Shown here one piece after another: positions 47,389 through 55,817 of a DNA stretch of 64,000 nucleotides. Both the position numbers and the translations under genes were made by a program. Numbering within the stretch: the stretch's first letter is position 1; each line of letters opens with the position of its first letter. The stretch comes from Agrobacterium vitis (GTDB lineage: Bacteria > Pseudomonadota > Alphaproteobacteria > Rhizobiales > Rhizobiaceae), in the NCBI RefSeq assembly GCF_013337045.2, contig NZ_CP118259.1, positions 2,046,001 through 2,110,000 on the forward strand, in the 5' to 3' direction. The notes under the pieces were generated by a model that worked only from the letters and a program-made list of their open reading frames with translations, did not search any database and had not been told where the DNA came from.

Positions 47389-47823
47389 ATGATGGTTTCG
47401 ATCCTTTTTGCCGCAATCGCCGGCGTCCTCATTAGCCTGAGCCGCCAGCTGAATGGCAGACTGAGCCTTACCACCACCGCTCTCGTGGCGTCTTTCTGGA
47501 ACCATATCGTTGGCTTTGCAGTGCTGACGATATTGGGCTTGGCCTACGGCGAACTTTCGCGTCCAGATGTTTTCGAAGCGCCGCTCTACGCCTTTTGGGG
47601 TGGCACGCTCGGGGTGATCTTCGTGGCATCAGGTAGTTGGCTGATTGCCCGAATCGGGGCAACGGCGACAGCTATTTTGATCATTGCAGGTCAGATGGGC
47701 ACTGGTCTCATTCTCGACATCCTGCACGGCACAGAAATGTCCTATACCTTCACCGGCTTGGGCCTCGCCATGATTCTGGGTGGTGTGGCGCTGATACAGC
47801 GCAGAGAGGCGGAGGAAACCTAA
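47389..47823 (+). CDS. DMT-superfamily half-transporter (YdcZ/DUF606), second of a pair
   Basis: A 144-aa protein with five predicted helices, starting MVSILFAAIAGVLISLSRQLNGRLS and containing SFWNHIVGFAVL and FVASGSWLIARIGATATAILIIAGQM, the usual DUF606 pattern. It follows its partner immediately, as paired DUF606 genes do. Export or uptake of a metabolite linked to the neighbouring cluster is a guess from position only. Confidence 0.75.
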   Translation: MMVSILFAAIAGVLISLSRQLNGRLSLTTTALVASFWNHIVGFAVLTILGLAYGELSRPDVFEAPLYAFWGGTLGVIFVASGSWLIARIGATATAILIIAGQMGTGLILDILHGTEMSYTFTGLGLAMILGGVALIQRREAEET

Positions 47824-47824
47824 T

Positions 47825-47869
47825 ACACCAATCCAAATGGAGCCGTCAGCCGAGTTTGGATCGGTGCAT
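47825..47869. repeat. Inverted repeat after the DMT pair
   Basis: CACCAATCCAAA and TTTGGATCGGTG pair at 11 of 12 positions around a 17-base loop. It starts just after the stop codon of the second DMT gene and may slow or stop transcription, though no T run follows. Confidence 0.5.
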
Positions 47870-48065
47870 AAACAAAAGGCTACTGCATAATTCCTTAAAA
47901 CAGAAGGATGCGCGGCTTTTTCATGCTCGACAGAGCAGACCGCATCGTCGACAAAGATTGGCGTGATTTGTCCCATCCTCGTCAGAAAGCGGTATTTCGC
48001 CGGGGGATTACATCGTTAGATTGGCATCATCTTCAGCGATAAAAACTCCCTTGGAGGCAATGGCC

Positions 48066-48632
48066 ATGACACATTCCGACAGCGCCCTGCTGGTCATCGA
48101 TGTACAGCAATCCTTCCGCCACAGCTCCTATTTCCGCGAGGATGCGTTGCCCGCCTATCTGGACCGGCAGCAGGCGTTGATCGATGGCGCCCGCAAGGCG
48201 GGCATTGCCATCGTGCAGATTTTCCATTTGAACGACACTGGTCCGTTTAGCGAGGCCTCAGGCTTCGTCTCCACACTGTCCCCTTTGACGATTGTGCCGG
48301 ATGCGGTTTTCCGCAAGCATCGGCATAGCGCGCTGGTCGGTACGGGGCTTGATGTCTGGCTGACCCGAAACAATATCCGCCATGTGATCGTCTCAGGTAT
48401 CCGTACGGAGCAATGTTGCGAAACCACCACACGTCATGCTTCCGACCTGGGCTATAGCGTTGATTTCGTCGGTGAAGCCACCCTCACCTTTCCGATGACC
48501 GACGATCAGGGCCGTGAATGGAGTGCGGCAGAGATCCGCGCCCGCACCGAACTGGTTTTGGCCGGTCGCTTCGCACGCATTGCCACGGTCGAGCAGGCAT
48601 TGTCACTCCCACCCACAACACTCGCGGCATAG
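48066..48632 (+). CDS. Isochorismatase-like cysteine hydrolase
   Basis: A 188-aa protein of the cysteine hydrolase (isochorismatase) superfamily. The catalytic triad is visible: Asp in LLVIDVQQSF, Lys in VFRKHRHSAL and Cys in SGIRTEQCCETTTRH. Members hydrolyse isochorismate, nicotinamide, biuret and other amides. ATG at 48066 has GGAGG 8 bases upstream, making earlier starts unlikely. It is followed after 5 bases by a GlxA-type regulator gene. Confidence 0.83.
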   Translation: MTHSDSALLVIDVQQSFRHSSYFREDALPAYLDRQQALIDGARKAGIAIVQIFHLNDTGPFSEASGFVSTLSPLTIVPDAVFRKHRHSALVGTGLDVWLTRNNIRHVIVSGIRTEQCCETTTRHASDLGYSVDFVGEATLTFPMTDDQGREWSAAEIRARTELVLAGRFARIATVEQALSLPPTTLAA

Positions 48633-48637
48633 ACTTG

Positions 48638-49639
48638 ATGACAGGACTGATCCCGCCGCAGCGCCTTATCGAAATGTTCGTCGTCGTACCGCCACGCCTG
48701 CTGCTGCTGGATCTGGCAGGGCCGATGGAAGTCCTGCGCAAGGCCAATCTTGAGCAGGACAGTGTGCGGTTCACGGTTCGATATGTCGGCCCCTCTCCCC
48801 ACGTCAACAGCTCGGTCGGCCTGGCGCTTGCCGGGATCGAACCGCTGCCGGATGCCGTAGCCGACGGCGCGATGATTATCGTGCTGGGCAATGCCGCACA
48901 GCCGCTCGGTGCAGTCGATGCGAAGCCGGAGCCGGACGATCATCTCCAGGAGGCCGCTATCGTCGCCTGGCTGCGGGCTGCTGTCCGGCCAGGCGTAAAG
49001 CTCGTCACCATTTGCTCTGGCGCCTTGTTGGCGGCCCGCGCCGGACTATTGGAAGGTTATACCTGTACCGCACACCACACCGAAATTGCTGAGTTGCGGC
49101 AGTTGGCACCGACGGCAAAGGTTGCGGAAAATCGCCTCTATATCCAGGACCGGGACAGGTTGAGCACGGCAGGCATCACCGCCGGTATCGATATGATGCT
49201 GGCCCTGGTCGCAGACGAGGCAGGACATACGATAGCACTCAACGTCGCCCGTTACCTGGTCGTTTATCTGCGCCGGGCGGGCAACGACCCGCAGCTCTCT
49301 CCCTGGCTGGAGGGGCGTAACCACATCCACCCCGTCATTCACAAGGTCCAGGATGCGGTTTCGGCTGACCCTGCCGGCAACTGGACGGTTGCCAGCATGG
49401 CAGCCGTTGCCGCCACCAGCGCCCGCAGCCTCTCCCGCCTGTTTAACGAGCAAACCGGCATGAGCGTAACCGATTATGTCAACCGCCTTCGGGTCGCGTT
49501 GGCCCATCAGTTGGTCACCGCATCGCGGTTGGATATGGAAACCGTTGCGCAACGCGCTGGTTTTGCATCCACCCGACACATGCGCCGCGCCTGGAAAAAG
49601 TTACATGGCGGAACGCCAACAGCATTGCGCAATACCTGA
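48638..49639 (+). CDS. GlxA-family AraC-type transcriptional regulator
   Basis: A 333-aa protein. The N-terminal DJ-1/PfpI-like domain (LLLLDLAGPMEVLRKAN, TICSGALLAARAGLLEG, ITAGIDMMLALV) is followed by a C-terminal AraC helix-turn-helix domain (SARSLSRLFNEQTGMSVTDYVNRLRV, then VAQRAGFASTRHMRRAW). It probably regulates the upstream hydrolase gene, to which it is closely linked. The open frame extends 40 codons upstream, but this overlaps the hydrolase. Confidence 0.87.
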   Translation: MTGLIPPQRLIEMFVVVPPRLLLLDLAGPMEVLRKANLEQDSVRFTVRYVGPSPHVNSSVGLALAGIEPLPDAVADGAMIIVLGNAAQPLGAVDAKPEPDDHLQEAAIVAWLRAAVRPGVKLVTICSGALLAARAGLLEGYTCTAHHTEIAELRQLAPTAKVAENRLYIQDRDRLSTAGITAGIDMMLALVADEAGHTIALNVARYLVVYLRRAGNDPQLSPWLEGRNHIHPVIHKVQDAVSADPAGNWTVASMAAVAATSARSLSRLFNEQTGMSVTDYVNRLRVALAHQLVTASRLDMETVAQRAGFASTRHMRRAWKKLHGGTPTALRNT

Positions 49640-49872
49640 CTTCACCAAACCCGAGTCGTCTGTCCTGCAACGGTCCAGATTCATGCCGATGACATCACCG
49701 CCATTAACGATGAAATATTTCGTTATCACGCGACTTTAACAATATGTTTCCGTGCGTTACCTTTTCTTCCAAGGGTTTATACAGGCAGGCTGCTGCATCG
49801 CAGCACAATTTTCGCTTTTCAAATGACACGAAACGGTCATATTCTTTAACTGTTAACGCAAGGGAGACCGAG

Positions 49873-49950
49873 ATGGGACTGACACGTTCTTTCAACATCC
49901 TGGCAGTCGGAGTAGCGTTTCTTTTTGTCGCAGCGATGCTTTTCATCTGA
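49873..49950 (+). CDS. 25-residue single-pass membrane peptide
   Basis: This tiny gene encodes MGLTRSFNILAVG followed by VAFLFVAAMLFI. One helix of about 18 hydrophobic residues follows a short N-terminus with a single Arg. A strong Shine-Dalgarno (AGGGAG) lies seven bases before the ATG, and a strong rho-independent terminator lies 85 bases past the stop, so the unit looks like a real transcript. A longer open frame to 49744 has no ribosome site. Function unknown; it may regulate or stabilise a membrane protein. Confidence 0.55.
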   Translation: MGLTRSFNILAVGVAFLFVAAMLFI

Positions 49951-50034
49951 GGACGACAACGACAAGAACTCCAACACCGTATGCGGCGGCGGCATGGACC
50001 GCCAAACATTTTCATCATCAACGATGCTAAAAAC

Positions 50035-50068
50035 GCCGTGCGCCCTTGATGGCGCACGGCGGTTTTTT
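50035..50068 (+). terminator. Terminator after the membrane peptide gene
   Basis: The stem GCCGTGCGCC / GGCGCACGGC (10 bp) with a 6-base loop is followed by GG and six Ts. Confidence 0.85.
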
Positions 50069-50106
50069 ATGGAGCACGAGGGTTGAGCCACCAACCGACT
50101 CATTAG

Positions 50107-50204
50107 AGCATCGGACCGAAAATAGGAATCGGAACGATGCTCTAAGTTTTTGTTTACGCATCGGATTCACCCGAAAACCGGTTCCCACTTTTCGGTCCGA
50201 TGCT
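50107..50204. repeat. Long palindromic rhizobial repeat
   Basis: The arms AGCATCGGACCGAAAA and its exact complement (50189-50204) enclose two further half-palindromes, including a GATGC pair and GAAAACCGGTTCCCAC. This is the clearest copy of a family whose words recur at 5407-5495 and 28179-28244. It resembles RIME-type rhizobial repeats; the name is inferred. Confidence 0.7.
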
Positions 50205-50318
50205 TTAATTGCGGAGAACGAGTAGAAACCCGCCCTCATTTACGCGATTGGGTATGTCGCGATCAGGCGAGCGTCTCACGCTTTAAGGTTTTGCTTTATC
50301 GCAAAATTATTGCACGTT

Positions 50319-51236
50319 TTACGCCACAACCCCTGCCCGCTCGGCGACGGCAGTATCAGAGCGCTGCAATCCCAGCCGTTCCAGCGTGGCATGGACCAGC
50401 GGAGCACGGTTCATCGTATAGATATGGAATTCGTCGATACCCCGTCCCTGCAGGTCGGCGATCTGCTCGGCAGCCAGCGCCGCGGCGACATTGGCGCGCT
50501 CGGTGGGCTTGTCGTCAAGCCCTTCGAAACGCTTGTCCAGCATAGCGGGAACGGATGTGCCGCACATTCCAGCAAAGCGCTTCAACTGCGTGAGGTTGAG
50601 GATCGGCATGATGCCTGGCACGATAGGAATGCTGATCCCGGCGGCCCGTACCTTGTCGAGATAGCGTTCAAAAATATCGTTATCGAAGAAAAACTGGGTG
50701 AGCGCCCGGGTCGCGCCATTGTCGACCTTGCGTTTCAACATGTCGAGATCCATGGCAAGATCCGCACTTTCCGGATGCTTTTCTGGATAGGCAGAGACAG
50801 AGATCTCGAAATCGCCAAGCTCTTTCAGACCCTTCACCAGGGCTGCTGCGTTTTCAAAGCCACCCGGATGCGGCTGATAGGCCGAACCGACACCGGTCGG
50901 CGGATCGCCGCGCAGTGCCACGAAATGCTTGACGCCAACCGCACGAAAATCCTCGACCACCTGGGCGATTTCCTCGCGTGTCGCACCGACGCAGGTGAGA
51001 TGGGACGCGGTGGCAAGCGGCGTTTCTGCCAGCAAGCGGCGCACGGCGGCCAAGGTCGGCGCCTTGGTGGTGCCGCCAGCGCCATAGGTCACGGAGACGA
51101 ATTCCGGCTCCCAGCCGGTGAGTTCATCGACCGTGGCCCAGAGCTGAGCCTCCATCTCCTCGGATTTCGGCGGAAAGAATTCAAAGGACAGCTTGAAGGG
51201 CCGCGCCTGATCTTTTTTGGACGATGTATGTGCCAT
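50319..51236 (-). CDS. metF: 5,10-methylenetetrahydrofolate reductase MetF
   Basis: A 305-aa FAD-dependent enzyme that makes 5-methyl-THF, the methyl donor for methionine. FEFFPPKSEEMEAQLW is at the N-terminus, then VSVTYGAGGTT, HLTCVGATREEI, VALRGDPPTG, ISVSAYPEKHPES and FFFDNDIFERY, all standard for MetF. Its ATG shares one base with the stop of the upstream regulator (TGATG), so the two are coupled. Confidence 0.95.
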   Translation of the reverse strand: MAHTSSKKDQARPFKLSFEFFPPKSEEMEAQLWATVDELTGWEPEFVSVTYGAGGTTKAPTLAAVRRLLAETPLATASHLTCVGATREEIAQVVEDFRAVGVKHFVALRGDPPTGVGSAYQPHPGGFENAAALVKGLKELGDFEISVSAYPEKHPESADLAMDLDMLKRKVDNGATRALTQFFFDNDIFERYLDKVRAAGISIPIVPGIMPILNLTQLKRFAGMCGTSVPAMLDKRFEGLDDKPTERANVAAALAAEQIADLQGRGIDEFHIYTMNRAPLVHATLERLGLQRSDTAVAERAGVVA

Positions 51237-52243
51237 CAGTAAACTCCCGCCCGCGCGGCCTGCTGCGCCACGGATGCTGTGGCTTGACCATAGGTCGCCA
51301 GCCAGATTGTTGCCGTAAGCGCCTCCCCATCCCTGTGGTTCGGCGCAATATCGATTGCGTTTGTGACGTCAAAACCAGTCTTGACGAGCCAGCCCTCCAT
51401 CAAATGATGAGAAAACCCCAACCGCACATGCGCGTGATCCTCGCGCAAATGCTCCAGCTTATGCGGTGCAAGATCGATGATCACCAGGCGGCCACCGGGC
51501 TTCAGCATACGCGCCGCCTCGTTCAGCGCCAGCTCCGGCTCCACCAGGAAATGCAGTACCTGATGAATGATCACCACATCGAACTCGCCACCATCGAGCG
51601 GCAGATTGAGAATATCGCCCTGGCGCACGGCAGCCTTGGCCACACCGGCCTTGTCGAGATTGACCCGGGCAACCGCCAGCATGTCGCGGCTGGCATCAAT
51701 GCCCACCGCCCGATGATAGCGGCTTTCGAGCAGTTGCAGGATACGCCCGGTCCCGGTGCCAAGATCCAGCAAAGCCTCGACTGTGTCTTCGCCGATCAGC
51801 TTCACCAATGCATCTTCGACCTCGCGGTCATTGATATGCAGCCGGCGCAACTCGTCCCATTCAGCGGCGTTGCGACTGAAATAGGCCTGTGCCTTTTCCG
51901 CCCGCGCCCGTTTGACCGCTCCAAGCCGCTCGCCGTCCCGCGCCAAAACAGGATCGGAGGTGGAGGCAACCGCCAGGAGATGACGGGCGAGATCGCCCGC
52001 AGCCCCCTCCTGTTTCAAACGGAAATAGGCCCAGGCACCTTCCTGGTAACGATCCACCAATTCCGCCTCAGCCAGAAGCTTGAGGTGGCGCGAGATACGC
52101 GGCTGGGACTGACCGAGAATGTCGGTCAGGTCAGATACGGTCAGATCTCCCGCCGCCAGAAGTGCCAGCAGACGCAGGCGGGTTGGTTCACCTGCCGCCT
52201 TGAGAAGATCGACCAGACCGTCCAATGTAAAAGACATGCTCAT
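51236..52243 (-). CDS. ArsR-type regulator fused to SAM methyltransferase domain (SahR-like)
   Basis: A 335-aa two-domain protein. Residues 1-95 are an ArsR winged helix (EPTRLRLLALLAAGDLTVSDLTDILGQSQPRISRHLKLLAEAELV). Residues about 140-330 are a class I methyltransferase fold (LLDLGTGTGRILQLLESRYHRAVGIDASRDML). It may sense S-adenosylmethionine or S-adenosylhomocysteine through the second domain. Co-transcription with metF and a palindrome at its own promoter suggest control of the methyl cycle; SahR-type regulators of this kind are known in Proteobacteria. The ATG at 52243 has a GGAAG site; a TTG upstream is rejected. Confidence 0.82.
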   Translation of the reverse strand: MSMSFTLDGLVDLLKAAGEPTRLRLLALLAAGDLTVSDLTDILGQSQPRISRHLKLLAEAELVDRYQEGAWAYFRLKQEGAAGDLARHLLAVASTSDPVLARDGERLGAVKRARAEKAQAYFSRNAAEWDELRRLHINDREVEDALVKLIGEDTVEALLDLGTGTGRILQLLESRYHRAVGIDASRDMLAVARVNLDKAGVAKAAVRQGDILNLPLDGGEFDVVIIHQVLHFLVEPELALNEAARMLKPGGRLVIIDLAPHKLEHLREDHAHVRLGFSHHLMEGWLVKTGFDVTNAIDIAPNHRDGEALTATIWLATYGQATASVAQQAARAGVY

Positions 52244-52259
52244 GTCGCTTCCATCAATC

Positions 52260-52302
52260 AAGATATAAACATATCTTTATGTGATGCGTGGAGTTTTCGC
52301 AA
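52260..52302 (-). promoter_or_regulatory. Operator-like palindrome and promoter of the regulator-metF unit
   Basis: AAGATAT-AAAC-ATATCTT (52260-52277) is a perfect 7-bp palindrome 17 bases upstream of the regulator start. It overlaps a candidate -10 (TAAAGA, minus strand, 52274-52279) that lies 17 bases after TTGCGA (52297-52302). Autoregulation by the ArsR domain would fit. Confidence 0.55.
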
Positions 52303-52344
52303 GCCCCAAATTGCTGTTCACTATCCTCCCTGCACCGTGAATTA

Positions 52345-53193
52345 GGCCGCACACTCATAAACCGGGTTTGCAAATCGGCCTGATTTTGATTCACTGAGGC
52401 CTTGATTTGGAGGCCTCTCATGACCCGTCGCCGGTTTGATCTCACCGATTTCGAATGGACTGTCATCCAGCCCTTGTTGCCCAACAAGCCGCGTGGGGTG
52501 CCACGTGTTGACGACCGGCGGGTGATCAACGGCATCTTGTGGCGGTTTCGGACAGGTTCACCCTGGGCAGACGTTCCTGATCGATATGGTCCATATACAA
52601 CCTGCTACAACCGGTTCGTGCGATGGCGAAAGGCGGGTGTCTGGGATCATGTTCTGGGCGAGATTTCCAAGGCTTTCGACGGCGATATCGTTATGATCGA
52701 CAGCTCCTGTGTCCGTGTTCATCAACATGCGGCCACGGGAAAAAGGGGGATCAACACGATGGCTGCATGGGACGTTCCCGTGGCGGCTTGACCACCAAAA
52801 TCCACGCCGTTGTCGATGCCGATGGCCGACCGATCCGTCTCGCACTCACAGCCGGTCAAACCCATGATGGTCGCATGGCAGAACCATTGTTACAGACAAT
52901 CTCCAAGGGTGCGATCCTGCTGGCGGACAAGGCCTACGATACCAACGCGATCAGAGCATTTGCAAAGCAAAGGCAGGCATGGGCCAATATTCCTGCCAAG
53001 AGCAATCGGAAGGGAAGCTTCCCTTTCAGCCAATGGGTTTACCGACAGCGCAATCTCGTTGAGCGTTTCTTCAGCAAACTCAAACAGTTCAGAGGCATCG
53101 CAACCCGTTACGACAAAGACCCATTGAACTTTCTCGCCGCTGTCAAATTGGCAGCAGCAAGAATTTGGATCAGATCGTTATGAGTCTACGGCC
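52345..53193 (+). mobile_element. IS5-family insertion sequence (IS427-like group)
   Basis: An 849-bp element. The left end GGCCGCACACTCATAA and the right end (complement GGCCGTAGACTCATAA) are inverted repeats with 14 of 16 matches, flanked by TA on both sides (52343-52344 and 53194-53195), the expected duplicated target. It carries a transposase split over two frames. It inserted between the methionine regulator promoter and the mcp terminator, leaving both intact. Confidence 0.85.
52420..53183 (+). CDS. IS5-family transposase, two frames joined by -1 frameshift
   Basis: The first frame (52420-52791) gives RRRFDLTDFEWTVIQPLLP and GDIVMIDSSCVRVHQHAATGK with the first catalytic Asp. The second frame runs to 53183 and gives GLTTKIHAVVDADGRPI, ILLADKAYDTN (second Asp) and NLVERFFSKLKQFRGIATRYDK (Glu). 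The switch is at the run GGGAAAAAGGGGG (52737-52749), a likely -1 slip site, as in other members of this group. GGAGG lies before the ATG. If frameshifting works, the transposase may be active. Confidence 0.8.
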
Positions 53194-53195
53194 TA

Positions 53196-53229
53196 ACAAA
53201 AATCCGCCGGTGACTGGTGCCACCGGCGG
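53196..53229 (-). terminator. Terminator of the chemoreceptor gene
   Basis: On the minus strand CCGCCGGTG pairs with CACCGGCGG (9 bp) and is followed by ATTTTTG. The IS right end abuts it. Confidence 0.75.
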
Positions 53230-53265
53230 TATTGAAAGTCCTGCCTCCTGAAATAAACAGGCTCG

Positions 53266-53315
53266 GCATTGTTTGTCTTTTTGGGAAAATCGGCCCGATT
53301 TTTCCCTGACGAGCT
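53266..53315. repeat. Repeat shared with the 3' end of ftsZ
   Basis: TTTGTCTTTT, GGGAAAA, a GC core and TTTTTCCCTGAC lie just past the mcp stop, matching the segment at 7000-7049 past the ftsZ stop. Confidence 0.55.
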
Positions 53316-55508
53316 CTAGGCGACCCGCTGGCGTGCGAAATCCGCCCGTCCAGCGGAAGCCGCAGCACGACCGGAGTTCTGGTGGCCCGTCTTGAAATTC
53401 GCCAGTAGTTCCGAGAGCTTGGCTGCTTCATCGGCAAGCCCTGCCCCGGCGGCATTCATCTCTTCGACCATCGCTGCATTCTGCTGCGTGGCTTGGTCCA
53501 TATGGTTGACGGCGACATTGACTTCGCCAAGCCCTACCGATTGCTCCTGGGCGGCTGTCGCGATGGCATCCATATGTTCATTGATCTCCTCGACCACCTG
53601 CGCGATGGCACCAAGGCCCTCGCCCGTATCATGAACCAGCTTGACCCCCTCGGAAACCGCAACTTCCGAATTTCCGATCAACTGTTTGATTTCCTTAGCC
53701 GCGTTGGCGGAACGCTGCGCAAGCTCGCGCACTTCCTGGGCAACGACGGCAAAGCCCTTACCGGCCTCCCCGGCGCGCGCTGCCTCAACGCCTGCGTTGA
53801 GCGCCAGAAGATTGGTCTGGAAAGCGATTTCGTCGATCACGCCGATGATCTGGACAATCTGCCGAGACGCATTCTCGATCCGGCCCATCGCAGTCACTGC
53901 ATTGCCGACCACGTTACTGGACTTGTCGGCGCGGCTGCGGGCATCCCGAACGAGATCACGGGCCTGGCCAGTTCGCAGCGAGGTCGACTTCACATTGGCG
54001 GTGATTTCTTCCAGCGCCGCCGCTGTCTGTTCCAGTGAGGCCGCCTGGGTTTCGGTCCGCTTGGAAAGATCGTTGGAGGCATCGGAAATTTCACCGCTGC
54101 CATTGCGGACGCCGCTCGCGGATATGCCGACGGAAATCAGAACGGACCGCAGCTGGTTGACCGATGTATTGAAGTCGTGCCTCAACGCCTCGAACTGCGG
54201 CGCAAATTGCTCCTGGATTTCGCAGAGCAAATCACCCGCCGCCAACTGGCGTAGCCCGGCGGCCAAGGCCCCGGTGGCGCGGGCGAGACGTTCGTTTGCC
54301 TCCGCCTCGGCCTTGGCCTGCATTTCCTCGCGCTCGATCTCGGCAAGACGGCGATTTTCCTGAGCCGACCGTTCCAATTCATCGTTGCGAAGCGCTGCCT
54401 GGCGGAACACCTCAACGGAGTGGGCAATGTCGCCGATCTCATCTTTGCGGTCGAGATAGGGAATAGCGCCAGCTTTGTCACCCTCGGCAAGGCCGGTCAT
54501 ACGGCTCAATATCCGGCGAATGGCATTCGAGAGAACCCGCAGGACCGAAATGCTGAACACGGCAGTGACCAAAACCAGGATGCCGAGAACCGTCACCATG
54601 ACATAGAAGGAGTTACGCGCGTCCGACAGCTGCGCATCGGCAAAGGCGCCCAGATCTAGCGAGGTGGATTTGATCAGGTTGGCAACGAAATCCCGCCGCT
54701 TGGCCATGATCGTGTTCCAGGTGTCGAGATCGCCAGCGGTTGGAGTATATGCACGACCCACGGACATTGCGTCGACGGCGTTCTGGACAGGCGCGACATC
54801 GTTTCCTCGCCAGAACTGGTCGTACTGATCGATCAACGGCTTGGGCAGGAATTGCTGCATCGGCTTCAAGTAGATCATGGCCTTATTGAAACCAGCATGG
54901 AAACGGGCCGACTCTTCCGGAGAAAGCGTGCCTTTTTGGGTATAAACCTGGCCGATCCGGTTGATGATCAGATAGGAGTCGTTGACCTGCAACAGGGAAT
55001 AATAGCCCTGGATACCTTGTGACAACAGGCGATCATCGACCAGATTGGCGGCACGACCGGCCAATTCCATTCCCATGGCGGAAATAGGCTGGAGATATTT
55101 CAGAGGCATGATCGGATCGACGCGATCAGCATCGACGGCAGAGCGAAATTCGCCGATTTTGGCAAAGGAATCAACCAGCCGGTTCTTCAGGCCATTCAGG
55201 ATTGCGTCATCATAGCCAGCGGCGATGACATCGTTATAGGCGCTCACCACCTTCGCATAGGCCGCATCCGATGTTGCCCGCGCCTCTGCCCTTGCTGCCG
55301 GCTCAGCCGCGCCCTCCAGAGGCATGACCAACAATAGATTGCCGCCGTCCCGTGCCAGTTGCTCGAGGGTCACGGCCTTGGACGTTTTCGTATAGTTTTC
55401 CCAGGCCTCCCAGCTCAGGATCGCACCCAGCACGATCGCCGCCAACAAGGGCACGATCCCAAGGCTCGTCAAAAGCACCTTAAACGGCAAAGCGGAAATA
55501 ATTCGCAT
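53316..55508 (-). CDS. Methyl-accepting chemotaxis protein
   Basis: A 730-aa receptor. Membrane helix 1 (residues about 10-30) is followed by a large periplasmic sensor (about residues 35-290) resembling a NIT-type helical domain ([20 protein letters not shown]), then helix 2 ([23 protein letters not shown]), a HAMP region and the signalling hairpin [20 protein letters not shown] plus [22 protein letters not shown]. It controls CheA activity; the ligand is unknown. The C-terminus (FARQRVA) lacks a CheR-docking pentapeptide. ATG at 55508 begins the first helix; the 21 codons upstream in frame are rejected. Confidence 0.88.
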   Translation of the reverse strand: MRIISALPFKVLLTSLGIVPLLAAIVLGAILSWEAWENYTKTSKAVTLEQLARDGGNLLLVMPLEGAAEPAARAEARATSDAAYAKVVSAYNDVIAAGYDDAILNGLKNRLVDSFAKIGEFRSAVDADRVDPIMPLKYLQPISAMGMELAGRAANLVDDRLLSQGIQGYYSLLQVNDSYLIINRIGQVYTQKGTLSPEESARFHAGFNKAMIYLKPMQQFLPKPLIDQYDQFWRGNDVAPVQNAVDAMSVGRAYTPTAGDLDTWNTIMAKRRDFVANLIKSTSLDLGAFADAQLSDARNSFYVMVTVLGILVLVTAVFSISVLRVLSNAIRRILSRMTGLAEGDKAGAIPYLDRKDEIGDIAHSVEVFRQAALRNDELERSAQENRRLAEIEREEMQAKAEAEANERLARATGALAAGLRQLAAGDLLCEIQEQFAPQFEALRHDFNTSVNQLRSVLISVGISASGVRNGSGEISDASNDLSKRTETQAASLEQTAAALEEITANVKSTSLRTGQARDLVRDARSRADKSSNVVGNAVTAMGRIENASRQIVQIIGVIDEIAFQTNLLALNAGVEAARAGEAGKGFAVVAQEVRELAQRSANAAKEIKQLIGNSEVAVSEGVKLVHDTGEGLGAIAQVVEEINEHMDAIATAAQEQSVGLGEVNVAVNHMDQATQQNAAMVEEMNAAGAGLADEAAKLSELLANFKTGHQNSGRAAASAGRADFARQRVA

Positions 55509-55817
55509 AACCCCCCCCAAAAAACATAGGATTCGTCGCATAGAGCAACAAAAACTCATAGTGATTTTCAATTTGCGAGAAATTGATTATTTTTTCGTAA
55601 GTAAATTAAAACAAACGGAATCAACCTAAAGATGCTGTATTTCATATTAATCGCATCAATGATTAGCATTTATTAATATAAATCAAAAAATGCCCTCGAA
55701 ATTTTTCGAGCTAATTTTCTCTGGCTGGGGTTTTCTCTAACTGCGGACTGGGCCTCACATTGAACGAAAAAGCCTCCCCCCTGAGCGATGCCGGGCTTTT
55801 TTGTGTTGGAGAGGGGT
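55509..55817. other. AT-rich region upstream of the chemoreceptor gene
   Basis: About 310 bp, clearly AT-rich around 55550-55730, so it probably holds the mcp promoter. A terminator for the decayed receptor lies at its far end. No gene is seen. Confidence 0.5.
55767..55802 (-). terminator. Terminator of the decayed chemoreceptor gene
   Basis: On the minus strand AAAAGCC pairs with GGCTTTTT, followed by T-rich sequence, 16 bases past the pseudogene stop. A-runs on the other side make it bidirectional. Confidence 0.6.
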
